From NCBI GenBank assembly GCA_964423195.1, contig CAYRDY010000066.1, positions 1 to 12,056 of the forward strand: DNA of 12,056 bases, in the 5' to 3' direction. How positions within the stretch are numbered: position 1 is the stretch's first letter; every line of letters begins with the position of its first letter. Position numbers and translations under genes: made by a program. This document shows, piece after piece, positions 1 to 6,783 of the stretch. The stretch is from CAKRHR01 sp964423195. Its GTDB lineage: Bacteria > Bacillota > Clostridia > Lachnospirales > Lachnospiraceae. Under the pieces are notes generated by a model that was not told where the DNA came from, did not search any database, and saw only the letters and a program-made list of their open reading frames with translations.

Positions 1-9
1 CACAATCAT
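1..9 (-). CDS. rplI: Start of the gene downstream of gdpP, probably ribosomal protein L9 (only 3 codons in window)
   Basis: An ATG at 9..7 overlaps the gdpP stop codon in an ATGA arrangement, which suggests translational coupling. It is preceded by an AGGG-type Shine-Dalgarno (within GAGGGCGAGAT) about 7 nt upstream. Only M-I-V can be read. L9 proteins usually start M-x-V-I-L-L, and gdpP-rplI (often followed by dnaB) is a common gene order in Firmicutes, so L9 is the best guess. The identity rests on synteny, not on sequence, because the gene runs off the left edge of the window. Confidence 0.45.
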
Positions 10-2051
10 ATCTCGCCCTCATTTTTCATGAGGCGCAGATTCATTTTCACGCGGGCCATGGCAGCGTCGACGCTAACACCCTCAAGCTGCGCGCCGGCCA
101 CCGTCGAATGGCCGCCGCCGCCCAATTTTTCCATCACCAGCTGCACATTGACCTCGTCGTAGGAACGCGCGCTGATGTAGACGACGCCCTTGACATTGGT
201 AAATACAAAGGAGGCCTGGACATCGACAATATTGAGCAGCTCATTGGCAATCTGGGCGCCGACCACCGTCGGACTCTCAAGTCCCGCCGGATTGCACTCG
301 GCAAAGGCGTAAACGCCGTCAAAGATCGTGGCCGTGGAAACAGCCTTCGCGCGCACCTTATATGTGTTCAGATCATCCCTCAGCAGCGTGCGCACCCGCA
401 CAATGTCCGCGCCGCTTTTCTTAATAAAGGCCGCCGCCTCAAAGGTGCGGACACCGGTTTTATTGGCAAAATTATTGGTATCGATCAAAATTCCGGCGTA
501 CATGGCATCCGCCTCCGCCGACTTCAGCTTCACGCCGTCCGTGATATACTGCAGAATCTCCGCGACCATCTCGCAGGCGGACGAGGCATAGGGCTCGATA
601 TAGGAGAGAACCGCGTTCTCGATCAGCTCGCTGCTCTGCCGGTGATGGTCGAGCACGACGATGGTCTTTGTCTGCCCAAGCAGCGCCGGACACTCCGTGT
701 AGGACGGCCGGTTGACATCGACCACCACCAGCGCCGTATCCTCATCCACGACGTTCATGGCCTGGCTCTCCGTGAGAAACATATCGCTGTCATAGACCGA
801 ATTGTCGTCAAATTCGTCCTTGATGGCACGCACGCTGGTGGTCAGTTCATTGATGACAATATAAGCCTGCTTGTTCAGCGTCCGCGCGGCCCTGTAGATA
901 CCGACCGAAGCCCCGAACGAATCCACGTCGCCGATCTTGTGGCCCATGACGACCACCTTACTCCTGGTCTGCAACACCTGTTTCAGGGCGTGCGCCTTCA
1001 CGCGGGCGCGGACGCGGGTGCTCTTCTCCACCTGCTTTTTCTTGCCGCCGTAATATGAAATCTTCTCCCCGTCCTTGATCACGGCCTGATCGCCGCCGCG
1101 GCCTAGGGCTAAGTCAATGGCATTTCTCGACCACTCGGCACACTGCGCATATGTCGCGCCCCCGACGCCCACACCAATACTCAGTGTCACCTGGAGTTCA
1201 TTGCCGATATTGATCTCGCGCACCTCGTCGAGGATTGAAAACTTGGAGGTCTGGATCGCCGGCAGATATTTCTGCTGAATGGCAAACTGAAACCTGTCCT
1301 TCTCAGTCTTCTGCACGATCGCGTCATAATTCTGCATATATTTGGTGATCTTCCGCTCGATCAGCGCCGCCAGAAGCGACCGGCGCACATCCTCCGTGCT
1401 GTTGAGCGCATCCTCATAATTATCCACAAAAATCGTGCCACACACAAGGCGCTGCTCCTGAATCTGGCGGATATATCTGCGGGTCTCCGTCTCGTCAAAG
1501 AGATACATGGCGATCAGCGCGTTATTCGACGTATCCACCAGCGCGTTATTCTCGGAGAAATCGTCGATGACGATCCGCGTGAGCTCGACGCGGAAGATCT
1601 TCTCCGCGTATTTGACGTCCAGCGTCACTTTTGACTCATCCCTCGGCAGCTTGTCATGGGAAATCTCCGGAAATATCTGCTGAATACTTTTATTATCCAG
1701 TTTAGCGTCACACAATTCCTTGAACTTGGTATTTGACCACAAGATCCGCCCGTCCTCATCGATCACGCCGTAGGGAATCTCCAGCTCCTGCAATAAAGTC
1801 CGCTGTACCTGCCCGTAATCCAGGGCAAAATTGACCAGGTCGCCCGCTACCTCCGAGCGCACCCGATAATACAGCGCCAGCATGATCACAAAATAAATCA
1901 GGCACGCCGCGAGGACGATCAGCCCCGCCCGCCGGTCACACAAAAACACGCATATCGTCATGACCGCAAATAAGATCAGCATATAGAGCGGCCATTTCAA
2001 ATAGGAAAGCAACTTCCCCTTTAATTTATTTTTCTGACTATCCCTGTCCAT
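6..2051 (-). CDS. gdpP: Cyclic-di-AMP phosphodiesterase GdpP (membrane-bound DHH/DHHA1 family)
   Basis: GdpP hydrolyses the second messenger c-di-AMP to pApA; in Firmicutes this tunes potassium and osmolyte balance and cell-wall stress tolerance. The 681-residue protein has the full family layout. Two membrane helices lie at about 20-39 and 42-62, a PAS-like domain at about 75-165, a degenerate GGDEF domain at about 203-338 (no GGDEF motif, ending in RGGDQAVIK), and the catalytic DHH/DHHA1 domains from about 365 to the end. Expected metal ligands are visible: H371, D375 and D377 (GHKIGDVD), D445 (VVVDVN), D468-H469-H470 (LDHH) and D524 (GILIDTNNF). The substrate-binding GGGGH motif is at 644-648. 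ATG at 2051 was chosen over an in-frame TTG at 2054; AGGAG and AAAGG lie upstream and either start could be used. The length is normal (about 650-690 residues), so the enzyme looks intact. Confidence 0.95.
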   Translation of the reverse strand: MDRDSQKNKLKGKLLSYLKWPLYMLILFAVMTICVFLCDRRAGLIVLAACLIYFVIMLALYYRVRSEVAGDLVNFALDYGQVQRTLLQELEIPYGVIDEDGRILWSNTKFKELCDAKLDNKSIQQIFPEISHDKLPRDESKVTLDVKYAEKIFRVELTRIVIDDFSENNALVDTSNNALIAMYLFDETETRRYIRQIQEQRLVCGTIFVDNYEDALNSTEDVRRSLLAALIERKITKYMQNYDAIVQKTEKDRFQFAIQQKYLPAIQTSKFSILDEVREINIGNELQVTLSIGVGVGGATYAQCAEWSRNAIDLALGRGGDQAVIKDGEKISYYGGKKKQVEKSTRVRARVKAHALKQVLQTRSKVVVMGHKIGDVDSFGASVGIYRAARTLNKQAYIVINELTTSVRAIKDEFDDNSVYDSDMFLTESQAMNVVDEDTALVVVDVNRPSYTECPALLGQTKTIVVLDHHRQSSELIENAVLSYIEPYASSACEMVAEILQYITDGVKLKSAEADAMYAGILIDTNNFANKTGVRTFEAAAFIKKSGADIVRVRTLLRDDLNTYKVRAKAVSTATIFDGVYAFAECNPAGLESPTVVGAQIANELLNIVDVQASFVFTNVKGVVYISARSYDEVNVQLVMEKLGGGGHSTVAGAQLEGVSVDAAMARVKMNLRLMKNEGEI

Positions 2052-2086
2052 CAAACAGCAACCTTTCTCCTAAATGGCATGAACAT

Positions 2087-2115
2087 AGTTTATCATAACA
2101 GAGAATGAAAAACAA
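2087..2115 (-). promoter_or_regulatory. Likely gdpP promoter
   Basis: On the minus strand a -35 TTGTTT (2110-2115) is followed by a 17-bp spacer and TAAACT (2087-2092), which is directly preceded by TGA and so forms an extended -10. Predicted initiation near 2080 gives a leader of about 30 nt carrying the AGGAG ribosome binding site. It sits in the 149-bp gap after carB and gives gdpP expression independent of carAB. The -10 matches only 4 of 6 consensus bases. Confidence 0.45.
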
Positions 2116-2142
2116 GAGACTTCAACCAAAGAATCAGGCGTG

Positions 2143-2179
2143 AAAAAATAGTCATAAACATCTTTATTCTTCATCCTAT
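2143..2179 (-). terminator. Weak candidate terminator after carB
   Basis: On the minus strand an AT-rich stem (ATAAA at 2163-2167 pairing with TTTAT at 2154-2158, loop GATG, plus an outer ATAG/CTAT pairing at 2176-2179 and 2148-2151) is followed by six U residues (2143-2148). There is no GC-rich stem, so termination may be partial and some carAB transcript may continue into gdpP. A short CCGG...CCGG dyad at about 2180-2193 has no following U run. Confidence 0.3.
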
Positions 2180-2200
2180 CCGGACTTGCCCGGTCTTTCG

Positions 2201-5200
2201 TCAGATCTCCGCGATATTCACCACAGACAGGGCACGCATATCCGCGTTTTCGATGCTCGTCAGCAGGGCCTCGGCGGTATCGAGGCTGGTGAGGCAGGTC
2301 ACGCCGGTCTCGATGGCATTTCTGCGGATCAGGAAGCCGTCCCGCGACTTGTCGCGCCCCACCGTCGGCGTATCGATCACCAGATCGACCTCTCCGGCCA
2401 AAATCAAATCAAGCGCGTTCGGCGAACCCGCGGCCAGTTTTTTGATCTTGATCGCCTCGATTCCGTTTGCCATCAGCACATCGGCGGTACTCCTGGTCGC
2501 GTAGATCGTGTAGCCCAGGGCTTGGAAACGCCTGGCGATCGGCACCAGCTCCTGTTTGTCCGCGTCCCTGACTGTGCAGATCATTTTTTTGGTCCGTGGC
2601 AGGTTGATGCCCGCACCGAGGAAAGATTTGTAGAGCGCCTCGTTGAAGGACTTGGAGATGCCGAGTACCTCGCCGGTCGATTTCATCTCCGGGCCAAGGC
2701 TCGTCTCCGCCCCGCGCAGCTTCTCGAAAGAAAAGACCGGCTGTTTGATGGCGATATAATCCGATTTGCGCTGCAGCCCTGGCTCATAGCCAAGCTCGCG
2801 GATCGTCTTGCCGACGATCACCTTCGAGGCGATGTCCACGATCGGGATGCCCGTCACCTTGCTGATATAGGGCACGGTGCGGCTGGATCGCGGGTTGACC
2901 TCAATCACGTAGACCTCATTTTCATAGACAATAAACTGGATATTGAGCAGCCCCTTCACATGCAGGCCGCGCGCGAGTTTGCCCGTGTAATCGACCAGCT
3001 TTTCTGTGATCTCGTCGGACAGGTGCTGCGCCGGATAAACCGAGATGCTGTCGCCGGAATGAATGCCCGCGCGCTCAATGTGCTCCATGATCCCCGGAAT
3101 CAGCACATCCTTGCCGTCGCACACGCCGTCGACCTCGACTTCCTTGCCCATCAGATATTTGTCGACCAAAATCGGGTGTTCCTGTACCTCGCGGTTAATG
3201 ATGGCCATGAATTCGACAATATCGCTGTCGTTGACCGCAATCTGCATGCCCTGGCCGCCCAGCACATAGGACGGGCGCACAAGCACCGGATAGCCGAGGC
3301 GGTTGGCCGCCTCCAGCGCCTCCGCCGTCGTGTAAACCGTGGTTCCGGCCGGCCTCGGAATCCCCGCCTTCTCCAGAATATCGTCAAACCGCTCTCTGTC
3401 CTCGGCGGCATCCACATCCTCCGCCTGCGTCCCCAGTATCGGCAGGCCCATCTTCATGACCGCCTCCGTGAGCTTGATCGCCGTCTGGCCGCCGAACTGC
3501 ACCACCGCGCCGTCCGGTTTCTCCAGGCGGACAATATTTTCCACATCCTCCGGCGTCAGCGGCTCAAAATACAATTTGTCGGCAATGTCAAAATCCGTGC
3601 TCACCGTCTCCGGATTGTTGTTGACGATGATCGTCTCATAGCCGGCCTCGGAGAGCGCCCACACGCTGTGCACGGAACAATAGTCAAACTCGATGCCCTG
3701 TCCGATGCGGATCGGTCCAGAGCCGAGAACCAGTACTTTTTTTCGCATTTTATCGCCGGCCTCGACCTCATTCTCGCTGCCGAAACAGGAATAATAGTAC
3801 GGCGTCTCCGACTCAAATTCCGCGGCGCAGGTATCCACCATCTTGAATGCGGCCACGATATCATTTCGGTAGCGCATGGCCTTGATCTGCGCCTCCGAGG
3901 AGCCCACAAACCGGGCGATCGCCCGATCGGGATATTCCATATATTTGGCCTCTCTCAAAAGCTCAACCGTCAGCGGCTCTGTCTTCAACCGCTGCTCCAT
4001 CCGCACCAGATTGGCGATCTTGTCAAGGAACCACAGGTCAATCTTGTTGATGGCGTGAATCTTTTCAATCGTGTAGCCCCGGCGGATCGCCTCCGCGATG
4101 CAGAACAGGCGGTGGTCGTCGATGGCGTAGAGCTGTTTCTCCAGCTCCTCATCCGTCAGCTTGTGAAAATCGCCAAAATCGAGGCTGTCAATATTTTGCT
4201 CCAGGGAGCGGATGGCTTTCATCAGCGCGCCCTCAAAGTTCTGACAAATGCTCATCACCTCGCCGGTGGCCTTCATCTGCGTCGTCAGCGTGCGCTTAGC
4301 GCTGATGAATTTGTCAAACGGCCACTTCGGGATCTTGACCACCACATAGTCGAGCGCCGGCTCAAAACTGGCATACGTCTTGCCGGTCACGGCATTCTTG
4401 ATCTCATCGAGCGCGTAGCCAAGGGCAATCTTGGCCGCCACCTTGGCGATCGGATAGCCGGTCGCCTTGGAGGCCAGCGCGGAGGAGCGGCTCACGCGCG
4501 GATTGACCTCAATCACACAGTACTCAAAGCTGTCGGGGTTGAGGGCGAACTGGACGTTGCAGCCGCCCTGGATATTCAGCTCGGTGATGATCCTCAGGGC
4601 AGAGGTGCGCAGCATCTGATATTCCTTGTCGGAGAGCGTCTGTGACGGCGCCACCACGATGCTGTCGCCGGTATGCACGCCCACCGGATCAATATTTTCC
4701 ATGTTGCAGACGGTGATGCAGTTGCCGTAACTGTCGCGCATCACCTCGTACTCAATCTCCTTCCAGCCGCCGATATAGCGCTCCACAAGCACCTGTCCCA
4801 CGCGAGAGAGGCGCAGACCGTTGGACGCGATCTCGTGCAGCTCGGCCATGTCATGGGCGATGCCGCCGCCGCTGCCGCCCAGGGTGTAGGCGGGCCGGAT
4901 GACAACCGGAAAACCAATACGCTTAGCAAAAGCGGCACACCCGTCCAGCGTCGTGCAGACCTCGCTCGGCGCGCACGGCTCGCCGATCTTCTCCATCGTC
5001 TGTTTGAAGGCCAGCCGATCCTCGGCCTTTTTGATCGTCTGCGACGACGTGCCGATCATGCGCACGCGGTTTTCGTGCAGAAAGCCGGACTCGTCAAGCT
5101 CCATGGCAATATTTAGCGCCGCCTGGCCGCCCAGCGTCGGCAGGATGCTGTCCGGCTCCTCTTTCAAAATGATTTTTTTAATGACTTCCACATTCAGCGG

Positions 5201-5401
5201 CTCGATATAGACTTTATCCGCGATATTTTTGTCGGTCATGATGGTGGCCGGGTTGGAATTGACCAGAACGACCTCCACACCCTCCTCCTTGAGTGAGCGG
5301 CAGGCCTGTGTGCCCGCGTAATCAAACTCCGCCGCCTGACCGATGATAATAGGTCCTGAACCAATGACTAAAACTTTTTTGATACTAATCTTCTTCGGCA
5401 T
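2201..5401 (-). CDS. carB: Carbamoyl-phosphate synthetase large subunit
   Basis: CarB uses two ATP, bicarbonate and ammonia delivered by CarA to make carbamoyl phosphate, the shared precursor of arginine and pyrimidines. The 1066 residues match the usual full length. Two homologous ATP-grasp halves are plain. The first (about 1-400) has VLVIGSGPIIIGQ near the start, the signature FPVVIRPAYTLGGSGGG at 164-180 and EVNPRVSRSS at 298-307. The second (about 553-930) has VLVLGSGPIRIGQG at 556-569, YPVLVRPSYVLGGQGM at 704-719 and EVNPRSSRTV at 834-843. An oligomerisation linker lies between them (about 400-550). An MGS-like allosteric domain fills about 935-1066, where UMP or similar effectors are expected to bind. 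The start has GGAGG 9 nt upstream, inside the carA coding end. The gene overlaps carA by 17 bp, so expression is probably coupled. No frameshift or missing motif was seen. Confidence 0.98.
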   Translation of the reverse strand: MPKKISIKKVLVIGSGPIIIGQAAEFDYAGTQACRSLKEEGVEVVLVNSNPATIMTDKNIADKVYIEPLNVEVIKKIILKEEPDSILPTLGGQAALNIAMELDESGFLHENRVRMIGTSSQTIKKAEDRLAFKQTMEKIGEPCAPSEVCTTLDGCAAFAKRIGFPVVIRPAYTLGGSGGGIAHDMAELHEIASNGLRLSRVGQVLVERYIGGWKEIEYEVMRDSYGNCITVCNMENIDPVGVHTGDSIVVAPSQTLSDKEYQMLRTSALRIITELNIQGGCNVQFALNPDSFEYCVIEVNPRVSRSSALASKATGYPIAKVAAKIALGYALDEIKNAVTGKTYASFEPALDYVVVKIPKWPFDKFISAKRTLTTQMKATGEVMSICQNFEGALMKAIRSLEQNIDSLDFGDFHKLTDEELEKQLYAIDDHRLFCIAEAIRRGYTIEKIHAINKIDLWFLDKIANLVRMEQRLKTEPLTVELLREAKYMEYPDRAIARFVGSSEAQIKAMRYRNDIVAAFKMVDTCAAEFESETPYYYSCFGSENEVEAGDKMRKKVLVLGSGPIRIGQGIEFDYCSVHSVWALSEAGYETIIVNNNPETVSTDFDIADKLYFEPLTPEDVENIVRLEKPDGAVVQFGGQTAIKLTEAVMKMGLPILGTQAEDVDAAEDRERFDDILEKAGIPRPAGTTVYTTAEALEAANRLGYPVLVRPSYVLGGQGMQIAVNDSDIVEFMAIINREVQEHPILVDKYLMGKEVEVDGVCDGKDVLIPGIMEHIERAGIHSGDSISVYPAQHLSDEITEKLVDYTGKLARGLHVKGLLNIQFIVYENEVYVIEVNPRSSRTVPYISKVTGIPIVDIASKVIVGKTIRELGYEPGLQRKSDYIAIKQPVFSFEKLRGAETSLGPEMKSTGEVLGISKSFNEALYKSFLGAGINLPRTKKMICTVRDADKQELVPIARRFQALGYTIYATRSTADVLMANGIEAIKIKKLAAGSPNALDLILAGEVDLVIDTPTVGRDKSRDGFLIRRNAIETGVTCLTSLDTAEALLTSIENADMRALSVVNIAEI

Positions 5402-6473
5402 TTTTTGAAACCTCCATCATATCGATAAACCGGTCAAACAAAAAAGCGGTGTCCTGCGGCCCTCCACAGGCTTCCGGGTGAAACTGCACGGTGAAGACAT
5501 TTTTCCCCAGATAATGAAGGCCCTCTGTGCTGGCGTCATTGGCATTTAGAAAGCTGATCTCGGCCACATCCTCCGGCACCGTGCGGTCGGCCACCACATA
5601 GCCGTGGTTCTGTGTGGAAATATAGACACGGCCGCTGCGCAGGTCCTTTACCGGATGATTGGCGCCGCGATGCCCCCACTTCATTTTGCGGGTGTCGGCG
5701 CCGGTGGCCAGCGCCAGGAGCTGGTGCCCCAGGCAGATCCCAAACATCGGCACATCTGAGTCGAACAATTTTTTGACCTCGGCGATGATCGGCCCACAGT
5801 CTTTCGGGTCTCCGGGGCCGTTGGAGAGCATGATGCCGTCCGGCTGCGCCGCCAAAATTTCCTCGGCGGGCGTGTAAGCCGGATAGATCGTCACCTCGCA
5901 GCCGCGCTTATTGAGCTCCCTGGCGATATTTTTCTTGGCGCCGAAATCCATCAGCGCCACCTTGAAACCGTCGCCCGGCAGCACCGATTTTTGTGTGCAG
6001 GTCACCCGCCGCACCACATCCGCCGCCTTAAATGCCCTGATCCTCCCCAGGGCCTCCTCAAGATCAAAATTTTCATCGGTGGTGATCATGCCGTTCATCG
6101 TTCCCTGAGAGCGCAGGATTTTGGTCAGCGCCCGCGTGTCAATCCCGGCAATACCGGCGATGTCGTGTGCCTTCAGGAAATCGGCGAGTCCCTCTTCACT
6201 CCTGAAATTACTCGGACAGGACGCTATCTCCCGCACGATCAATCCGTCCGGCCACGGCTTCTCATCCTCCATATCGTCATGGCACACGCCATAATTGCCG
6301 ATCAGCGGGTATGTCATGACCACCGACTGGCCGGCATACGAAGGATCCGTGAGAATTTCCAGATAGCCCGTCATCGACGTGTTGAAAACAATCTCGCTGA
6401 TGACTTCCTTCGCGGATCCGATGCTTTTGCCCTCAAACACATGCCCGTCCGCGAGAATCAGAAACGCCTTCAT
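5385..6473 (-). CDS. carA: Carbamoyl-phosphate synthetase small subunit (glutamine amidotransferase)
   Basis: CarA hydrolyses glutamine and channels the ammonia to CarB. The 362-residue protein has the CarA-specific N-terminal domain (about 1-150, with FNTSMTGYLEILTDPSY at 30-46) and a class I glutamine amidotransferase domain (about 170-355). The catalytic triad is visible: C247 in the GICLGHQ nucleophile elbow, and H332 and E334 in FHPE. LSNGPGDP at 216-223 is the oxyanion-region motif. The start ATG at 6473 has AGGTGAT 3-5 nt upstream, a good match to the 3' part of the anti-Shine-Dalgarno complement. It is the first gene of a carA-carB pair, and its 3' end overlaps the carB start by 17 bp. 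The upstream region carries ARG-box sequences, so arginine-responsive control is likely. Confidence 0.98.
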   Translation of the reverse strand: MKAFLILADGHVFEGKSIGSAKEVISEIVFNTSMTGYLEILTDPSYAGQSVVMTYPLIGNYGVCHDDMEDEKPWPDGLIVREIASCPSNFRSEEGLADFLKAHDIAGIAGIDTRALTKILRSQGTMNGMITTDENFDLEEALGRIRAFKAADVVRRVTCTQKSVLPGDGFKVALMDFGAKKNIARELNKRGCEVTIYPAYTPAEEILAAQPDGIMLSNGPGDPKDCGPIIAEVKKLFDSDVPMFGICLGHQLLALATGADTRKMKWGHRGANHPVKDLRSGRVYISTQNHGYVVADRTVPEDVAEISFLNANDASTEGLHYLGKNVFTVQFHPEACGGPQDTAFLFDRFIDMMEVSKNAEED

Positions 6474-6549
6474 TCTATCACCTGTCCCTTTCGTCCCAAA
6501 AAATATATCATGTTATCTTTTGTTTCATTTTGCATTCTTCGGTTTATGC

Positions 6550-6555
6550 ATTATA
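6550..6555 (-). promoter_or_regulatory. Candidate carA-proximal -10 element (P2)
   Basis: A perfect TATAAT on the minus strand lies about 77 bp before the carA start. No good -35 is present at a 16-18 bp spacing (the best is CAAAAA), so it may be weak or need activation. The downstream ARG-box match (6557-6570) directly abuts it, where a bound repressor would block RNA polymerase. Confidence 0.35.
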
Positions 6556-6556
6556 G

Positions 6557-6570
6557 TACATATATATTCA
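6557..6570 (-). promoter_or_regulatory. ARG box 2 (ArgR/AhrC operator candidate)
   Basis: The minus-strand sequence TGAATATATATGTA matches 11 of 14 positions of the core of the Bacillus ARG-box consensus (CATGAATAAAAATKCAAK). It lies directly upstream of the P2 TATAAT. Its centre is 30 bp from that of the stronger box at 6587-6600. Confidence 0.5.
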
Positions 6571-6586
6571 GTTTTTTGGTTATTTA

Positions 6587-6600
6587 TGCATTTTTATTCA
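6587..6600 (-). promoter_or_regulatory. ARG box 1 (ArgR/AhrC operator candidate)
   Basis: The minus-strand sequence TGAATAAAAATGCA matches all 14 core positions of the Bacillus AhrC/ArgR consensus CATGAATAAAAATKCAAK. It also fits the E. coli-type palindrome TGAAT-N4-ATTCA at 9 of 10 fixed positions. It lies about 113 bp before carA, a known type of ArgR target, so the match in a relevant place makes it credible. The arginine repressor itself is not in this window. Confidence 0.7.
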
Positions 6601-6650
6601 AAAAAAAAGATATCCAAGCACTTCCTTGTGCATAAATTCTTTTTTTAAAC

Positions 6651-6667
6651 ATGTGGGGAAACCACAT
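6651..6667 (-). repeat. Perfect 6-bp inverted repeat in the carA leader
   Basis: ATGTGG and CCACAT are separated by 5 nt and would form a small RNA hairpin in a transcript from the upstream promoter. No U run follows on the minus strand (an A-rich stretch does), so it is not an intrinsic terminator. It overlaps the start of a short open frame (6584-6667) discussed under findings. Confidence 0.4.
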
Positions 6668-6720
6668 CCTCACCTATTTATCTCAAAACCGAAAGCATGA
6701 TACCTGCTCACTGAGTGCTC

Positions 6721-6749
6721 ATTATACCATAAAAAATGTCCCCTGGCAA
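6721..6749 (-). promoter_or_regulatory. Strong promoter upstream of carA (P1)
   Basis: On the minus strand TTGCCA (-35, 6744-6749, 5 of 6 consensus) is followed by exactly 17 bp and a perfect TATAAT (-10, 6721-6726), preceded by TGG, which makes an extended -10. Initiation near 6714 would give a carAB leader of about 240 nt. The -35 lies inside the hairpin of the preceding operon's terminator and the U tract of that terminator lies in the spacer. Confidence 0.7.
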
Positions 6750-6763
6750 TACCCCAGGGGACA
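6731..6763 (-). terminator. Intrinsic terminator of the ABC/GldG/DUF4340 operon
   Basis: A 9-bp perfect stem GTCCCCTGG / CCAGGGGAC (6754-6762 with 6738-6746; an A-T pair extends it) with a 7-nt loop is followed on the minus strand by ATTTTTTA (U tract 6731-6736). It starts about 20 nt after the stop codon of the DUF4340 gene. The opposite strand has only a poor U tract, so it works for the minus strand. Confidence 0.9.
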
Positions 6764-6783
6764 AAATCCAAGAAACGGATAAC

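Larger units (their letters stand above)
6474..6720 (-). other. AT-rich regulatory leader in front of carA
   Basis: This stretch of about 250 bp has no convincing gene. On the minus strand it holds, in order of transcription from the upstream promoter: a TGCTCA direct repeat at 6716-6721 and 6705-6710; a small hairpin (6651-6667); a nine-U run (6600-6608); two ARG-box matches; a second TATAAT (6550-6555); a six-U run near 6499-6504; and the carA ribosome binding site. TTTATGCA occurs at 6543-6550 and 6583-6590, with its reverse complement at 6629-6636. I found no PyrR-binding motif, T-box or recognisable riboswitch. Confidence 0.6.

Noticed and set aside
108..1058. A 316-codon plus-strand frame opposite gdpP
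   Set aside because: It is a shadow of the conserved DHH/DHHA1 coding region, with no domain signs.
2180..2193. CCGG...CCGG dyad just after carB as an intrinsic terminator
   Set aside because: The stem is only 4-5 bp and no U run follows on the minus strand.
2186..4645. An 819-codon open frame on the plus strand opposite carB
   Set aside because: It is antisense to a fully conserved carB, its translation is Arg/His/Leu-rich without any recognisable domain, and such frames are common opposite GC-rich genes.
5991..6648. Plus-strand frames running from inside carA into the AT-rich leader
   Set aside because: They lie opposite the conserved carA N-terminus and continue through promoter and operator sequence; no ribosome site or family resemblance.
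6474..6720. PyrR-binding attenuator, T-box or other riboswitch in the carA leader
   Set aside because: No PyrR anti-antiterminator-like motif, no T-box sequence and no GC-rich terminator before the U9 run could be found; the ARG boxes explain the regulation better.
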